A model generated the notes under the pieces. It was not told where the DNA came from. It was given only the letters and a program-made list of their open reading frames with translations, and ran no database searches. Positions 42,854 to 52,195 of a stretch of 64,000 bases of DNA are shown here, piece by piece. A program made the position numbers and the translations under genes. How positions within the stretch are numbered: the stretch's first letter is position 1; every line of letters starts with the position of its first letter. Source of the DNA: Gracilibacillus lacisalsi DSM 19029 (GTDB lineage: Bacteria > Bacillota > Bacilli > Bacillales > Amphibacillaceae); contig NZ_KB898676.1 of assembly GCF_000377765.1 (NCBI RefSeq), positions 24,844 to 88,843 on the forward strand, written 5' to 3'.

Positions 42854-44455
42854 ATGAATGATTTTGATACTTACATACGAGCTTCTAAAAACAAATGTGA
42901 AACGACCTATAATATGATTCCTAATGAAGTTCCTTTTTTAAAAGTTGGACTTACTAAACAAGAGTTACAAAATCGAAAGCAAAGATTTGTTAAAGAATTA
43001 AGTGTTGTTCAACACTTTATGCAAAAGCTAATTCAATATATGGAAGGTATTCCAACATTGATTATTACGACAGATAATCAAGGGTATATATTAGATATTT
43101 ACGGAGATCAGAGTATTAAAGAAATGGTTGATTCCCTTGGAATAACGCTAGGGGTTAGATTTAACGAAAAGGATGTTGGCACAAATTCAGTTTCGTTAGC
43201 TTTAGAACACCAAAAACCAATTGCAATAATTGGCAAAGAGCATTTTCATGATTACTTATCAGAAGCTGCATGCTATTCCTCCCCTTTTTGCTTATCAACT
43301 AATGGTAGTTTAGTTGGTACTGTTTCCATGATGACAACCGTTAACTTTGCTAGTAACTTTTATCTCGGACTTTTGTCATCAGCTGTTGATACAATTGAGC
43401 GGGAAATTCAACTTCAAGAACAAAATCACCAACTCCATTTGTTGAATCAAATATTGATAGATTCGACCCCTATAGGTATAGTAATGACAGACAAAAATGG
43501 TGATTTACTAGAATTTAATTCTAGTGCAGAAGAAATAATCGATATTAAAAGAGATGAAGTAATGGATAACGGAATGGAACAAATTGGCCAAATAGGTGAA
43601 TATACTAATTATGTTCTGGAGACGGAGAAAAAAGTAGAGAACGCTGAATTTTCGTTCCAACTGAGAGAAAGCGATTACTCTAAAAAACTCCTGCTCGATG
43701 TGTTACCTCTTTTTGATGAAGGCCAAATGATTGGCGCCTTTGCTCAATTTAGAGATATGACTAATTACCACGAATTACAACAGAAGCTTATAGAGTCTGA
43801 AAAATTATCTACAATAGGTAAGCTAGGGACCGAATTAGCACACGAAATTAGAAATCCTCTCACATCCATTATCGGTCTCACCCATCTAATGAAAGAAAAT
43901 AAATATAAAGCTGAATATCTTGATATTATTACTGCTGAATTAGAACGAATGGACAATTTAGTGAATCAATTTGTCTCATATGGCAAGCCATCTACTATTA
44001 ATCGTGTAAGCTGCTGTTTACCTGATCTTATTCGTGAAACTGTTGAGTTAATGAAAAATAATGCCCGTCTTCATAATGTCAACATATACGTCGAATGTTC
44101 AGTAAAAGATGTCGAAGTTTATATTGATAAATATAAGATCAAACAAGTACTGATTAATTTTATGAAAAACGCCTTTGAAGCTATGCCTGACGGCGGAAAT
44201 ATTTGTCTTGAGACAGAATCAGACTTAAAAAATAATGAGGTTCACATCTCTATAAAGGATGAAGGAATAGGGATGACAAAGGAACAAGTGAATAACTTAG
44301 GTAAACCTTTTTTCACTACTAAAGAAAATGGACTTGGCATGGGATTACCGATTTGCTTTGATATCATACATGCTCATAACGGAAGAATCGAATTTAATTC
44401 TGAGAAAGGAAAAGGAACTGTAGTACAATTAGTCCTACCTCAAAATAATGAATAA
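42854..44455 (+). CDS. Orphan sensor histidine kinase, GAF-PAS-HisKA-HATPase
   Basis: Soluble (no membrane segment) sensor kinase of 533 residues. Order: N-terminal GAF-like domain (about 40-185) whose VGTNSVSLALEHQKPIAIIG and KEHFHDYLSEAACYSSPF resemble the ligand domain of AcoR/NifA-type activators; PAS (about 195-305, GIVMTDKNGDLLEFN); HisKA with H330 in LAHEIRNPLTS; HATPase with N-box FMKNAFEAM, DEGIGM, PFFTTK and GLGMGLP. No response regulator is adjacent, like sporulation kinases that feed Spo0F. ATG at 42854 behind TAGGAGGAATTCA. The ThDP enzyme gene follows 13 bases after the stop. Confidence 0.9.
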   Translation: MNDFDTYIRASKNKCETTYNMIPNEVPFLKVGLTKQELQNRKQRFVKELSVVQHFMQKLIQYMEGIPTLIITTDNQGYILDIYGDQSIKEMVDSLGITLGVRFNEKDVGTNSVSLALEHQKPIAIIGKEHFHDYLSEAACYSSPFCLSTNGSLVGTVSMMTTVNFASNFYLGLLSSAVDTIEREIQLQEQNHQLHLLNQILIDSTPIGIVMTDKNGDLLEFNSSAEEIIDIKRDEVMDNGMEQIGQIGEYTNYVLETEKKVENAEFSFQLRESDYSKKLLLDVLPLFDEGQMIGAFAQFRDMTNYHELQQKLIESEKLSTIGKLGTELAHEIRNPLTSIIGLTHLMKENKYKAEYLDIITAELERMDNLVNQFVSYGKPSTINRVSCCLPDLIRETVELMKNNARLHNVNIYVECSVKDVEVYIDKYKIKQVLINFMKNAFEAMPDGGNICLETESDLKNNEVHISIKDEGIGMTKEQVNNLGKPFFTTKENGLGMGLPICFDIIHAHNGRIEFNSEKGKGTVVQLVLPQNNE

Positions 44456-44468
44456 GAAAGGAAAATCG

Positions 44469-46118
44469 ATGATGAAAAAAGTTTCAACAGTATTGGTAGA
44501 AAACCTTAACCGGTTAGGGATTACTCATGTATTTGGAATACCAGGTAAAGCAATCGTACCATTATTAGTTGAATGTGAGCATCAGGATATACAATTTGTG
44601 CTTTCCAGACATGAATCTGGAGCGGGTTTTGCTGCAGCTGGCTATGCACTGAAAAAAGGGATAGGTGTAGCTTTAGGCACATCTGGCCCCGGAGGAACTA
44701 ATCTTTTAACAGCTGCTGGCCAAGCGAAAGCTTATCACTCCCCTACTTTGTTTATCACCGGACATCCATCAGCAAAGGATACAGGTAAAGCACAAGGTCA
44801 AGACTCTTCTATATTTGGTACTGACCTTGTCAAAATGTTTGAAGCTGTCACGTTATTTAGTGCTCGGGTTGACAGAGGCGACCAATTAGAACTTTTGTTT
44901 AAGCATGCGATTGAAAAAGCGACTTCAGGTATAAAAGGACCAGTCCATCTGTCCATACCGATGGATATTTTACAAGAAGAAATTCCAGCATTTACAGTTG
45001 ATGTGCCAATTTTTAAGTCTACTGTAGTATCCAATCAATTGGATACTGTCATCACCAATCTAAACGAGGCAGAAAAACCAGTTCTATTTCTAGGGAAAGG
45101 TGTCCACCTATCACGAGCTTATGAAGAAGTAAGGTGGTTGGCAGAACAATGGCAAGTTCCAGTTATGACTACTCCCGGTGGTAAAGGGACATTTCCAACT
45201 AATCATCCGCTATCTTTAGGTGCATTTGGGTTGGGAGGTAATGAAAAAGCAACTAGGTTCCTTGAAGATAGAGTCGATCAAATGATTGTAATTGGTAGCA
45301 AACTTAGTGATATGTCCTTAGCAGGTTTTTCAGAAGCAGTCTATCCGAAACAGCTCATTCAATTTGATTTTGATCCTACTTTTGTACAAAAGTCCGTTCC
45401 GCTTCCTACTTTATATATTCAAGGAGATATTAAAGCTAATTTAGTTGAACTTCAACGGAAATCTAGAGTTAATAGTGTAGAAATACAAAGGACTCCCCGC
45501 TATACCGAATATCTTGAAGAAAATGATGCTCCTTCAGATATTAATGAAAATGAAGCCTATCTATCTGCGAAAGAAGCAATTAAAGAAGTTCGAAAATACT
45601 TACCAAAAGATTCAATACTGTTCGGAGACGATGGGAGTCATACTTTTTATGCCATAAAACACTACGACATTTATGAACCAGGAACTTTTTATTTCGATGA
45701 TGTGTTTGGAACAATGGGACATGCAATTGGATATTCTATCGGTGCAAAATTGGCTTCACCAGAAAAAACGATTGTATGCTTAACAGGTGATGGTTGTACG
45801 TTTATGCATGGCACTGAAATTGCAACTGCAGTTGATCAAAATTTACCTGTTATTTATATTGTATTTAATAACATTGCTCTTGATATGGTAGATAAAGGAA
45901 TGAGAAAAATGATTGGACACTCTATTGGCGCTACGTATCGACATGCATTAGATGTTACATTGTTTGCAGAATCTCTAGGAGCTACATCTTATTCTTGCCG
46001 TAATACAGAGGATATTAGAAATGCTATTATTCAGGCGCTTAAAACAGATAATGGTCCAACAGTTGTTGAAGTAATGGTTGATCCAAATGAAACTCCCCCG
46101 ATTTTAAATAGGGTTTAG
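44469..46118 (+). CDS. Thiamine-diphosphate-dependent enzyme, acetolactate synthase-like
   Basis: Member of the acetolactate synthase/pyruvate oxidase superfamily, 549-550 residues. N-terminal PYR domain with activating glutamate E49 (LSRHESGAGFAAAGYA), central domain (about 195-330), C-terminal PP domain with the ThDP/Mg motif beginning CLTGDGCTFMHGTEIAT and ending IVFNN. Substrate is unassigned; the active-site surroundings do not clearly match IlvB, pyruvate oxidase or oxalyl-CoA decarboxylase. ATG 44469 sits 6 bases behind AAAGGA and the gene is co-transcribed with the histidine kinase, an unusual pairing. Confidence 0.85.
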   Translation: MMKKVSTVLVENLNRLGITHVFGIPGKAIVPLLVECEHQDIQFVLSRHESGAGFAAAGYALKKGIGVALGTSGPGGTNLLTAAGQAKAYHSPTLFITGHPSAKDTGKAQGQDSSIFGTDLVKMFEAVTLFSARVDRGDQLELLFKHAIEKATSGIKGPVHLSIPMDILQEEIPAFTVDVPIFKSTVVSNQLDTVITNLNEAEKPVLFLGKGVHLSRAYEEVRWLAEQWQVPVMTTPGGKGTFPTNHPLSLGAFGLGGNEKATRFLEDRVDQMIVIGSKLSDMSLAGFSEAVYPKQLIQFDFDPTFVQKSVPLPTLYIQGDIKANLVELQRKSRVNSVEIQRTPRYTEYLEENDAPSDINENEAYLSAKEAIKEVRKYLPKDSILFGDDGSHTFYAIKHYDIYEPGTFYFDDVFGTMGHAIGYSIGAKLASPEKTIVCLTGDGCTFMHGTEIATAVDQNLPVIYIVFNNIALDMVDKGMRKMIGHSIGATYRHALDVTLFAESLGATSYSCRNTEDIRNAIIQALKTDNGPTVVEVMVDPNETPPILNRV

Positions 46119-46196
46119 ACGAAAAATTTCTGTTTTTGCTAATTTTACCAACTTCATGTTTCCATTTAAGGGGCTTTCAATACAATTTATCAATTT

Positions 46197-46955
46197 TCAA
46201 CGTACTATTCTAAGTATACTAAATGTATAATTAGTGTCATGATATGCTGAGTTGATACCATTTTTTTCTCTTAAATCTTTTGGCACATACTTTGTTTTTA
46301 AAGTAATGTCAAAATCTGATTTAAATGGAAATGGAGTTATTCTAATTTCATTTTTACTTCTCCACTCAGCAGTATATTGTTGACCATTTATCCATGTATC
46401 AAACCCATTAACAAACCAGTGATGCTCTTCATTTTTGGTCGCCCCTTCCTCGTTTAAACAAACGTAAAGAGATAATTCATCTAAGAAACGCAATAATCGG
46501 TAATGCTGTGAAATCACTTTATCGTTGAGATCAGGGTATTTCGTTTTTATTTGTTGTTGTCTTTGCTGTTCATTTTTCATGTAGTCTTTGCAATCCTGTT
46601 GTTCAGACTGGCGGATATCCCCGAATGAAGTATAGTGAATACTACATAACAAGGCAGCATACAGATTGATCTTTCCTACTTCATCAATTCCCTTTTTATA
46701 CATCGTTATTTTAGGCAAAAGAGGATAATCTGTAAATGAATATGGAGAATTTTGCTGATCATTCCAAATGGGAACTTCGTCCAATCTAATCCAGGCACGA
46801 TCATGCTCGGTTATAGAAAGGATAACAGCGTCTCTATAGTTAGTATGAATAAAAAAGTCATCTCTGAGCTGCTTTGCAAGGTCTCCTGAAAATTCAGCAT
46901 GGTGATGCTGTGTTGTCATTTTAAAAAATTCCCCTGTATCTAAAATGATCATCAT
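46197..46955 (-). CDS. DUF3891 family protein
   Basis: 252-residue cytoplasmic protein of DUF3891, unknown function. Typical N-terminus FKMTTQHHHAEFSGDLAKQL, EHDRAWIRLDEVPIWND, and SIHYTSFGD; these conserved histidines look like a metal or HD-type site, which is inference. ATG behind GGGAGGTTGA. Same strand as the kinase-like gene upstream, 58 bases away, possibly one unit. Confidence 0.8.
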   Translation of the reverse strand: MMIILDTGEFFKMTTQHHHAEFSGDLAKQLRDDFFIHTNYRDAVILSITEHDRAWIRLDEVPIWNDQQNSPYSFTDYPLLPKITMYKKGIDEVGKINLYAALLCSIHYTSFGDIRQSEQQDCKDYMKNEQQRQQQIKTKYPDLNDKVISQHYRLLRFLDELSLYVCLNEEGATKNEEHHWFVNGFDTWINGQQYTAEWRSKNEIRITPFPFKSDFDITLKTKYVPKDLREKNGINSAYHDTNYTFSILRIVR

Positions 46956-47013
46956 TCAACCTCCCATGTATATGTTTTAAAATAAATACGAACCTTTGTA
47001 TACAATCAAAAGA

Positions 47014-47640
47014 TTATTGTGATTCCATGTTTCTAATATATTCGAAAGCCTTTGCGGGTTGAGCATCTTCGAGCCGTCTGCGAATTAATTGAACACACTC
47101 TTTAGAAGAATGTAACGAAGTATCAACTTCTATGTCATAAATACCAGGTACATGGACAAGCTGTTGCCATAAAGTAACTGGTTTTGGCACCGTACTATCA
47201 TTGTTGTAACCTACGTTCCATGTCTTTATTCTTCTTTCCATAACAACGTCTATGGGACAACGGACACCTACGAACCAAACAGGAAAGCCTTCTAGTATCT
47301 TGGTACATTTTTGAAGAATGCCTAGATGAACAGAATATCCTTCATGATGACCTACGTCCATCACAACGTTTAATCCTGAACGACTAAAAGCTGCTGTTGC
47401 TTCATACATAGCTTGATACATCGTACTGACAAGTGGCTCAAGATCCGGGCGTTCACCTCCAGGTCGTAAACCAATGCCAGGCATAAATTGATCTGGAGTC
47501 ATTTGCATAAACTGATCAACACCTAAGTTCATCCATACACCTTCAAAAGTGTTCTGAATACTTAATGCAATGCTGGACTTACCAGACCTTGGCGTACCGT
47601 TTAGGATTATTATATTTCCGTATTCATTTTCTTTCAACAA
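47014..47640 (-). CDS. Chloramphenicol phosphotransferase-like P-loop kinase
   Basis: 208-residue kinase of the CPT family. Walker A GTPRSGKSS (15-23), the family segment MNLGVDQFMQMTPDQ, DVGHHEGYSV and the lid-type arginine ERRI. Characterised relatives phosphorylate chloramphenicol's 3-hydroxyl, but most family members are unlinked to resistance, so the substrate here is open. TTG start behind AAAGGAGGAAGGAATAG. Confidence 0.8.
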   Translation of the reverse strand: MLKENEYGNIIILNGTPRSGKSSIALSIQNTFEGVWMNLGVDQFMQMTPDQFMPGIGLRPGGERPDLEPLVSTMYQAMYEATAAFSRSGLNVVMDVGHHEGYSVHLGILQKCTKILEGFPVWFVGVRCPIDVVMERRIKTWNVGYNNDSTVPKPVTLWQQLVHVPGIYDIEVDTSLHSSKECVQLIRRRLEDAQPAKAFEYIRNMESQ

Positions 47641-47767
47641 CTATTCCTTCCTCCTTTTTTCTGTATTGTTTCAACTGTACATCTTTGCGCCCCCTTCCCA
47701 ATAAGGTATCTAATTTGTATTAGTTCGATTGCTAATTGCTAGAGTTTTTGTTCAACATTCATTCTTC

Positions 47768-48166
47768 TTATTCGGATAAACTTACTTCTTCGCTTTCATT
47801 TTCAAATTCACTATACGCTTGTTGGAAAAGATTCAAAGAAGCTATCGCTTTAGGAAAACCAACATAACCACTACAATGATTAATCAATTCTAGAATTTCT
47901 TCCTTTGTTAATCCTACCTTAAGAGCGGCTTTGAAATGGAAAATTAGCGCAGTTCCGTGATCACCTTGTGAAATAAGAGATGATAACGTAATCAAAGCAC
48001 GTTGACGAGAATCTAACGTATCATTAGAATAAATATCGCCATATCCGTATTCTAAAGCCATGTTGGCTAGCCTAGGAGAATACGCCTGCACAGCTTCCAT
48101 CGTTTTAACCCCTTGTTCACCAGCAATTTCTCTAATTTTGTTCCACCCCATTTGTCGTTTATCCAT
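47768..48166 (-). CDS. Carboxymuconolactone decarboxylase family protein (no CxxC)
   Basis: 132-residue CMD-family protein (ATG 48166 behind GAAAGGGTTGAAAAC). Conserved LDSRQRALITLSSLISQGD and HFKAALKVGLTKEEILELI match the 4-carboxymuconolactone decarboxylase branch, with a histidine in place of the redox CxxC of AhpD-type members such as the one at 13627. Likely a ring-opening or lactone-type enzyme, substrate unknown. Acidic C-terminal tail (EFENESEEVSLSE). Confidence 0.82.
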   Translation of the reverse strand: MDKRQMGWNKIREIAGEQGVKTMEAVQAYSPRLANMALEYGYGDIYSNDTLDSRQRALITLSSLISQGDHGTALIFHFKAALKVGLTKEEILELINHCSGYVGFPKAIASLNLFQQAYSEFENESEEVSLSE

Positions 48167-48272
48167 GTTTTCAACCCTTTCTATTAAAATCATTAATTAC
48201 TAACTAATTCTATATTCATTTGAATATTCCTTTATTTTACTAACGATTATGACGATACTTTTCCGTTCAAAA

Positions 48273-48310
48273 AGAGTGTGAAGAACATTATTAAGCCTTC
48301 TTCACACTCT
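48273..48310 (-). terminator. Terminator of the endonuclease gene
   Basis: Perfect 13-bp stem AGAGTGTGAAGAA / TTCTTCACACTCT; TTTTT follows on the minus strand. Confidence 0.85.
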
Positions 48311-48334
48311 ACTAGTTCAAATAGTATATGATCT

Positions 48335-49237
48335 TTATTTCAATAAACCTAACATAAAATCGATATTGTCTGCGTATTCTGGAAAATCAATAAGAGGATT
48401 TCTATTCTTTTGTCTATGATAGATTTCTTTATTACGATGTTTTTCGTAAATAGATACTTCAAATTCTTTGTGCCAATTTACTAGCATTTCAATGTCTTTA
48501 TCGTTGTATTGACTAATTTCCCCTGGGTATCTTAGCAAGAAGTACAATGTAGCTCGGGCAACCTCACCTTTGCCACTTTCGGGTTCAAATTTCTCATCTT
48601 CGTATTTCCCACAACTTGTTTTTATCGTTTCGGTTTCCATTTCTGGTGTGTAGTCTTCAAAATCAAAATAAGGATAATTAGATCTGGTCGAATTACACTT
48701 TTTTTCGCATGTGAAAAGATGGTGTAAATCGCCTCTCATCGGACTGCCCTGATCAAACCATGATTGAGGTACAACATGTTCACAATTAAACATGTTTTCC
48801 CTTTCAATGACCGCTACCGCTTTGTTCCATACATTATCAGTTTGAGGTTTATTATTTAACAACTTATCATATTCTTCTTTTCTTTTTAGCGCTGCTTCGT
48901 GATCTTCTCTAATGGCTTGCTCAGGATTCTTGTGGCTACCTGAATAGATACTTTTAAGGTTCCCGTCCATATGGAGATCAATTGTAGAATAAAGATAATC
49001 ACGTGTTTCAGAATTATAAGGAAGCTGATTTTTGTGTGTTGTTGTAATTAACTGATGAAGTTGCTCAAATAATTTAGATTTATCCGCTTCATCAAAGTTA
49101 ATGTCACAGTAATAATCCATGACAATACGAGAGTCTTCCTCTTCATCATAATACTCTTTCGTATTTTTAATTTTCTTTTGATACTCCCTTAATTCCAACA
49201 ATGCGTTTTTTAAATCTTTCCCTTCCGACTTATTCAA
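48335..49237 (-). CDS. Endonuclease I family nuclease (Bsn/EndA-like)
   Basis: 300-residue His-Me-finger nuclease. The catalytic region is NCEHVVPQSWF (histidine) with DLHHLFTCEKKCNSTRSNYPY (metal-binding H and N) downstream, as in Bacillus extracellular RNase Bsn and enterobacterial EndA. What is odd: there is no signal peptide; the N-terminus MNKSEGKDLKNALLELREY is charged, so the enzyme is either cytoplasmic, needs another export route, or is released by lysis. TTG start behind GAAGGGGGAATAATC. Confidence 0.85.
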   Translation of the reverse strand: MNKSEGKDLKNALLELREYQKKIKNTKEYYDEEEDSRIVMDYYCDINFDEADKSKLFEQLHQLITTTHKNQLPYNSETRDYLYSTIDLHMDGNLKSIYSGSHKNPEQAIREDHEAALKRKEEYDKLLNNKPQTDNVWNKAVAVIERENMFNCEHVVPQSWFDQGSPMRGDLHHLFTCEKKCNSTRSNYPYFDFEDYTPEMETETIKTSCGKYEDEKFEPESGKGEVARATLYFLLRYPGEISQYNDKDIEMLVNWHKEFEVSIYEKHRNKEIYHRQKNRNPLIDFPEYADNIDFMLGLLK

Positions 49238-49269
49238 GATTATTCCCCCTTCTACTTACCATAAGAAAA

Positions 49270-49305
49270 GGACAGGAAGGAGGATTTTTAACAGCCAACC
49301 TGTCC
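49270..49305 (-). terminator. Terminator of the intracellular subtilisin gene
   Basis: GGACAGG pairs with CCTGTCC with further pairs inside; TTTT follows on the minus strand. Weaker than others. Confidence 0.5.
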
Positions 49306-49372
49306 ATTCATATATAACAACTCACATTACGACATGATAGTTAGACCGAGATTTTCCTATCTAGTTTTAAGA

Positions 49373-50350
49373 TCAATCAGTTCTCTCCACACTTGGAGCA
49401 CTAATCCGATCTAATTGGTCAACTAGGTTCAATAGGAGAAAGCCATTTCCCTCTGCGCTTTTTTGATAATCAAGTGGAAGCGTACGTCTGATAAGTTGCG
49501 CATAGATTTCTGGTTCAACTAGAGATCTATCAAACTCTTTTTCACTTAAATTAATCAGTAAGGCTAAAGCTCCTGCAACATGCGGCGCTGCCATCGAGGT
49601 CCCTGATAGTTTAGCAAATTTATTATCTATATATGTTGATAAAACATCCACACCTGGGGCTACAAGATCCACTTCCTTATTAGTATTAGAAAAAGGAGCA
49701 AGCTGTAATTCCATATCTACAGCACCAACGCAAATCACTTCTGTATAAGCTGCAGGGTAAGCATACTCAGGTGTTTCCTCATCCCCGTCTCCTTCATTTC
49801 CCGCCGCAACAACGACAGATACATCTTGATTAACTGCATGTTGAATCGCTTCATGCATCTCATCTACGTCATTAGGACCACCTAGAGACATGCAAATTAC
49901 TCGCGCTCGCTCATTGTTTGGACCACGCCATTCAACTGCATAGTTTATTGCATCTATGATCCAATCATATTCACCTGAACCTTCCCCTGTTAACGCCTTT
50001 AGACTTAATAGTTTAGCTTTTGGAGCAACACCTACAACTCCCTCTCCATCAAGGCTTGCTGCAATGGTTCCAGATACGTGTGTGCCATGACCGTTATTGT
50101 CTTCATAGTTGTCTTGGTCTCCGTTATAATCTGATGTAAAATTTCTACCACCAATTATTCGCTCCTTTAGATCTGGATGATCCGACTCAATACCAGTGTC
50201 TATAACCGCAATAACAATACCTTCCCCTTCATTGCTTTTCTCCCAAATGGCAGGAGCCTGTACTAATTGAATACCTTCTGGAGTCTCATTTTTTGAATCC
50301 TCAATCGACTGAATCGTGTAAGGTATTAAATGAACCTTTTTTTGTGTCAT
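49373..50350 (-). CDS. isp: Intracellular subtilisin-like serine protease (S8)
   Basis: Cytoplasmic subtilase of 325 residues, family of B. subtilis IspA. The N-terminal LIPY-type regulatory extension (KVHLIPYTI) marks the intracellular class and no signal peptide or long propeptide is present. Catalytic triad D51 (VIDTGIE), H88 (NGHGTHVSG) and S252 (SGTSMAAPH), with oxyanion N185 (AAGNEGDGD). Such proteases are made in stationary phase. ATG behind GAAGGAGGATGACGT. Downstream lies the endonuclease gene, 135 bases away. Confidence 0.95.
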   Translation of the reverse strand: MTQKKVHLIPYTIQSIEDSKNETPEGIQLVQAPAIWEKSNEGEGIVIAVIDTGIESDHPDLKERIIGGRNFTSDYNGDQDNYEDNNGHGTHVSGTIAASLDGEGVVGVAPKAKLLSLKALTGEGSGEYDWIIDAINYAVEWRGPNNERARVICMSLGGPNDVDEMHEAIQHAVNQDVSVVVAAGNEGDGDEETPEYAYPAAYTEVICVGAVDMELQLAPFSNTNKEVDLVAPGVDVLSTYIDNKFAKLSGTSMAAPHVAGALALLINLSEKEFDRSLVEPEIYAQLIRRTLPLDYQKSAEGNGFLLLNLVDQLDRISAPSVERTD

Positions 50351-50728
50351 ACGTCATCCTCCTTCAGTAAAATATCTTCTCTCTATAATATATGTACTAG
50401 GCTTGCTAAAGTTTACTAGTTTTACTATATTTAATATATTTGTAATATTTGACATTTTATTTTTACATAGAGAAATAGTCTGTATCCGTATTCATAAGCT
50501 TTTATATACAATCAGCCCTTTGTTATACATATAACCTCAATCGTTTATGTATAAACAAATAAATGAGGAATGTTAATATTCCTCATTTAACATATAGAGT
50601 AATATCATTTATAACTCTAGCGCTCACTTTCATTATTTTATTGCATAATATAAGCTTTCTTCTGCTAGTACAATATAGATGTCTTTCACGTCTATTTCAA
50701 AAATATTTATATCAGAGATATCATGTTG
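50351..50728. other. Intergenic region between S8 protease and DUF5316 gene
   Basis: AT-rich, no credible gene. It holds the probable terminator at 50561-50588 and the promoter region of the protease gene; no clear sigma motif was identified. Confidence 0.5.
50561..50588 (-). terminator. Hairpin, probable terminator of DUF5316 gene
   Basis: AAATGAGGAAT pairs with ATTCCTCATTT (11 bp); moderately T-rich sequence follows on the minus strand. It lies 140 bases after the stop. Confidence 0.5.
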
Positions 50729-51019
50729 TTAATTGATAATATAGTAAATGAGTAACGCAATGATCAGATTAGTTATGCCAATTAAAGCTGCTCGAAAGGT
50801 AACAGTATTTCTAGTTCTTCTATCCTTTGCAGATTCTGTTGCATAATTGGCTCTCATTCGGTCTCCGCTTAGCAAGGCTCCTGAAAAAATCATCGAAATT
50901 CCAATGAACACGATGCCAATACCTCCGGTAATCACATATGCCTTATCCACTCCCCATATAATAATTGATAGTAAAACACCGATTACAGCGAAAATAATAC
51001 CGATAAGAAAATATCTCAA
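50729..51019 (-). CDS. DUF5316 membrane protein
   Basis: 96-residue membrane protein with three hydrophobic segments (IGIIFAVIGVLLSIIIWG, TGGIGIVFIGISMIFSGA, AALIGITNLIIALLIYYI) and the DUF5316 motif SGDRMRANYATESAKDR in the loop before the last. Function unknown. TTG start behind AAGGAGGGATAAC. Single gene. Confidence 0.82.
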   Translation of the reverse strand: MRYFLIGIIFAVIGVLLSIIIWGVDKAYVITGGIGIVFIGISMIFSGALLSGDRMRANYATESAKDRRTRNTVTFRAALIGITNLIIALLIYYIIN

Positions 51020-51213
51020 GTTATCCCTCCTTGATATACATTTATGAATAACTATTAATTTTGTTTCACCTAGGAATTTAGCTAACTTCCTATTGCGATT
51101 TCACCTGTTAAAAAACTTTTTTGCTAAAATATACGAATGCAAAGGTTTTAATCTTATTTCTCGCTTTACTTACGCAAATTGAAAATGCTTGACGGTATGA
51201 AATGATTTAAAAA

Positions 51214-51241
51214 GGATTATCCCTGTATAAAGGGACAACCC
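51214..51241 (-). terminator. Terminator of the sigma/DUF4179 unit
   Basis: GGATTATCCCT pairs with AGGGACAACCC including wobble pairs; TTTTT follows on the minus strand. Confidence 0.6.
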
Positions 51242-51250
51242 TAACCATTT

Positions 51251-52195
51251 TTAATCGGCGATAATTTCTATTCTTTCTTCTGATAAATATGAACTGATTT
51301 CCAGATGGGATACATCAGTAGGCAATGCATCATAGCGTATTTCGAATTGATAACCACCAGTCCATTTACTGCTGGAACTACTACCCATAAGCTCTATTTT
51401 ATTACCATCAGCTACAAGCTCTAGCTGATCAAACAAATTTTGATCGATCATTTCTTTCGTTGTAGAGCCCCTAATCACGGTTGTGGTTGGTGATGCTGTA
51501 ATCGTCTCAAAGTCTACATAACCATTATCATAATCCATTCTTTGACCGATTCGCTGTTTGAAACTGGTACCCATCGCTTTATTAGGATCATAGTCAAAGG
51601 TTAGTGTTTTGTCTGACATTTGAAAATGTAAAGTTAATTCCTTAGCAAAACCATTTGGTGGTTCAAAGGAATATGTCCCCTTTACTGTACTTTTATCATC
51701 ACTTAAATTGGCTGCCCCACTGTCCATATGAGAATTGGTAAGAAAACCAGATAGTTTAATTGGTGTATAATCTAACTCAGGATCATCCAGATTATTTGAT
51801 TCACTCGTTAAGGTATAGTATAGAATGAATTGATTATCGTCAACCATTACTCCATTAACAGTAAATATTACCCCACTTTCTAATGTTATGCTTTCATTAA
51901 TACTTTGGCCGTTTCCCATTTCGTTTAAATCTTGTAACGTATCCGATATGACATCTACGTTATCAAAACCTATTATTTTCTTACCATAATAAGCTAGCCC
52001 TTGGTAATTATAACTTATCAAGACCGAAAAAAAGATGATAGCTACCGCAAATTTCCAAATAACATTTGTTCTATTGGATTTTTTACTATCTTCTCTTTCT
52101 AAAGCAGCACGCAAGCGATCCTCTAGATGTTTCGGAGCATGAAGAGTGGCTAATTGTTGCTTTTCTTTTTGTATCTCTTTCTTTACACTACTCAT
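51251..52195 (-). CDS. DUF4179 transmembrane anti-sigma-type protein
   Basis: 314-residue membrane protein: a cytoplasmic N-terminal helical region (1-50) that would bind the sigma factor, one helix (VIWKFAVAIIFFSVLIS, about 46-62) and a large external DUF4179/DUF5643-type domain. ATG at 52195 behind GAGGTGATCAAA overlaps the end of the sigma gene by 8 bases, so the two are coupled. No zinc-finger is present, unlike the other anti-sigma in this window (53898). The inducing signal is unknown. Confidence 0.82.
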   Translation of the reverse strand: MSSVKKEIQKEKQQLATLHAPKHLEDRLRAALEREDSKKSNRTNVIWKFAVAIIFFSVLISYNYQGLAYYGKKIIGFDNVDVISDTLQDLNEMGNGQSINESITLESGVIFTVNGVMVDDNQFILYYTLTSESNNLDDPELDYTPIKLSGFLTNSHMDSGAANLSDDKSTVKGTYSFEPPNGFAKELTLHFQMSDKTLTFDYDPNKAMGTSFKQRIGQRMDYDNGYVDFETITASPTTTVIRGSTTKEMIDQNLFDQLELVADGNKIELMGSSSSSKWTGGYQFEIRYDALPTDVSHLEISSYLSEERIEIIAD

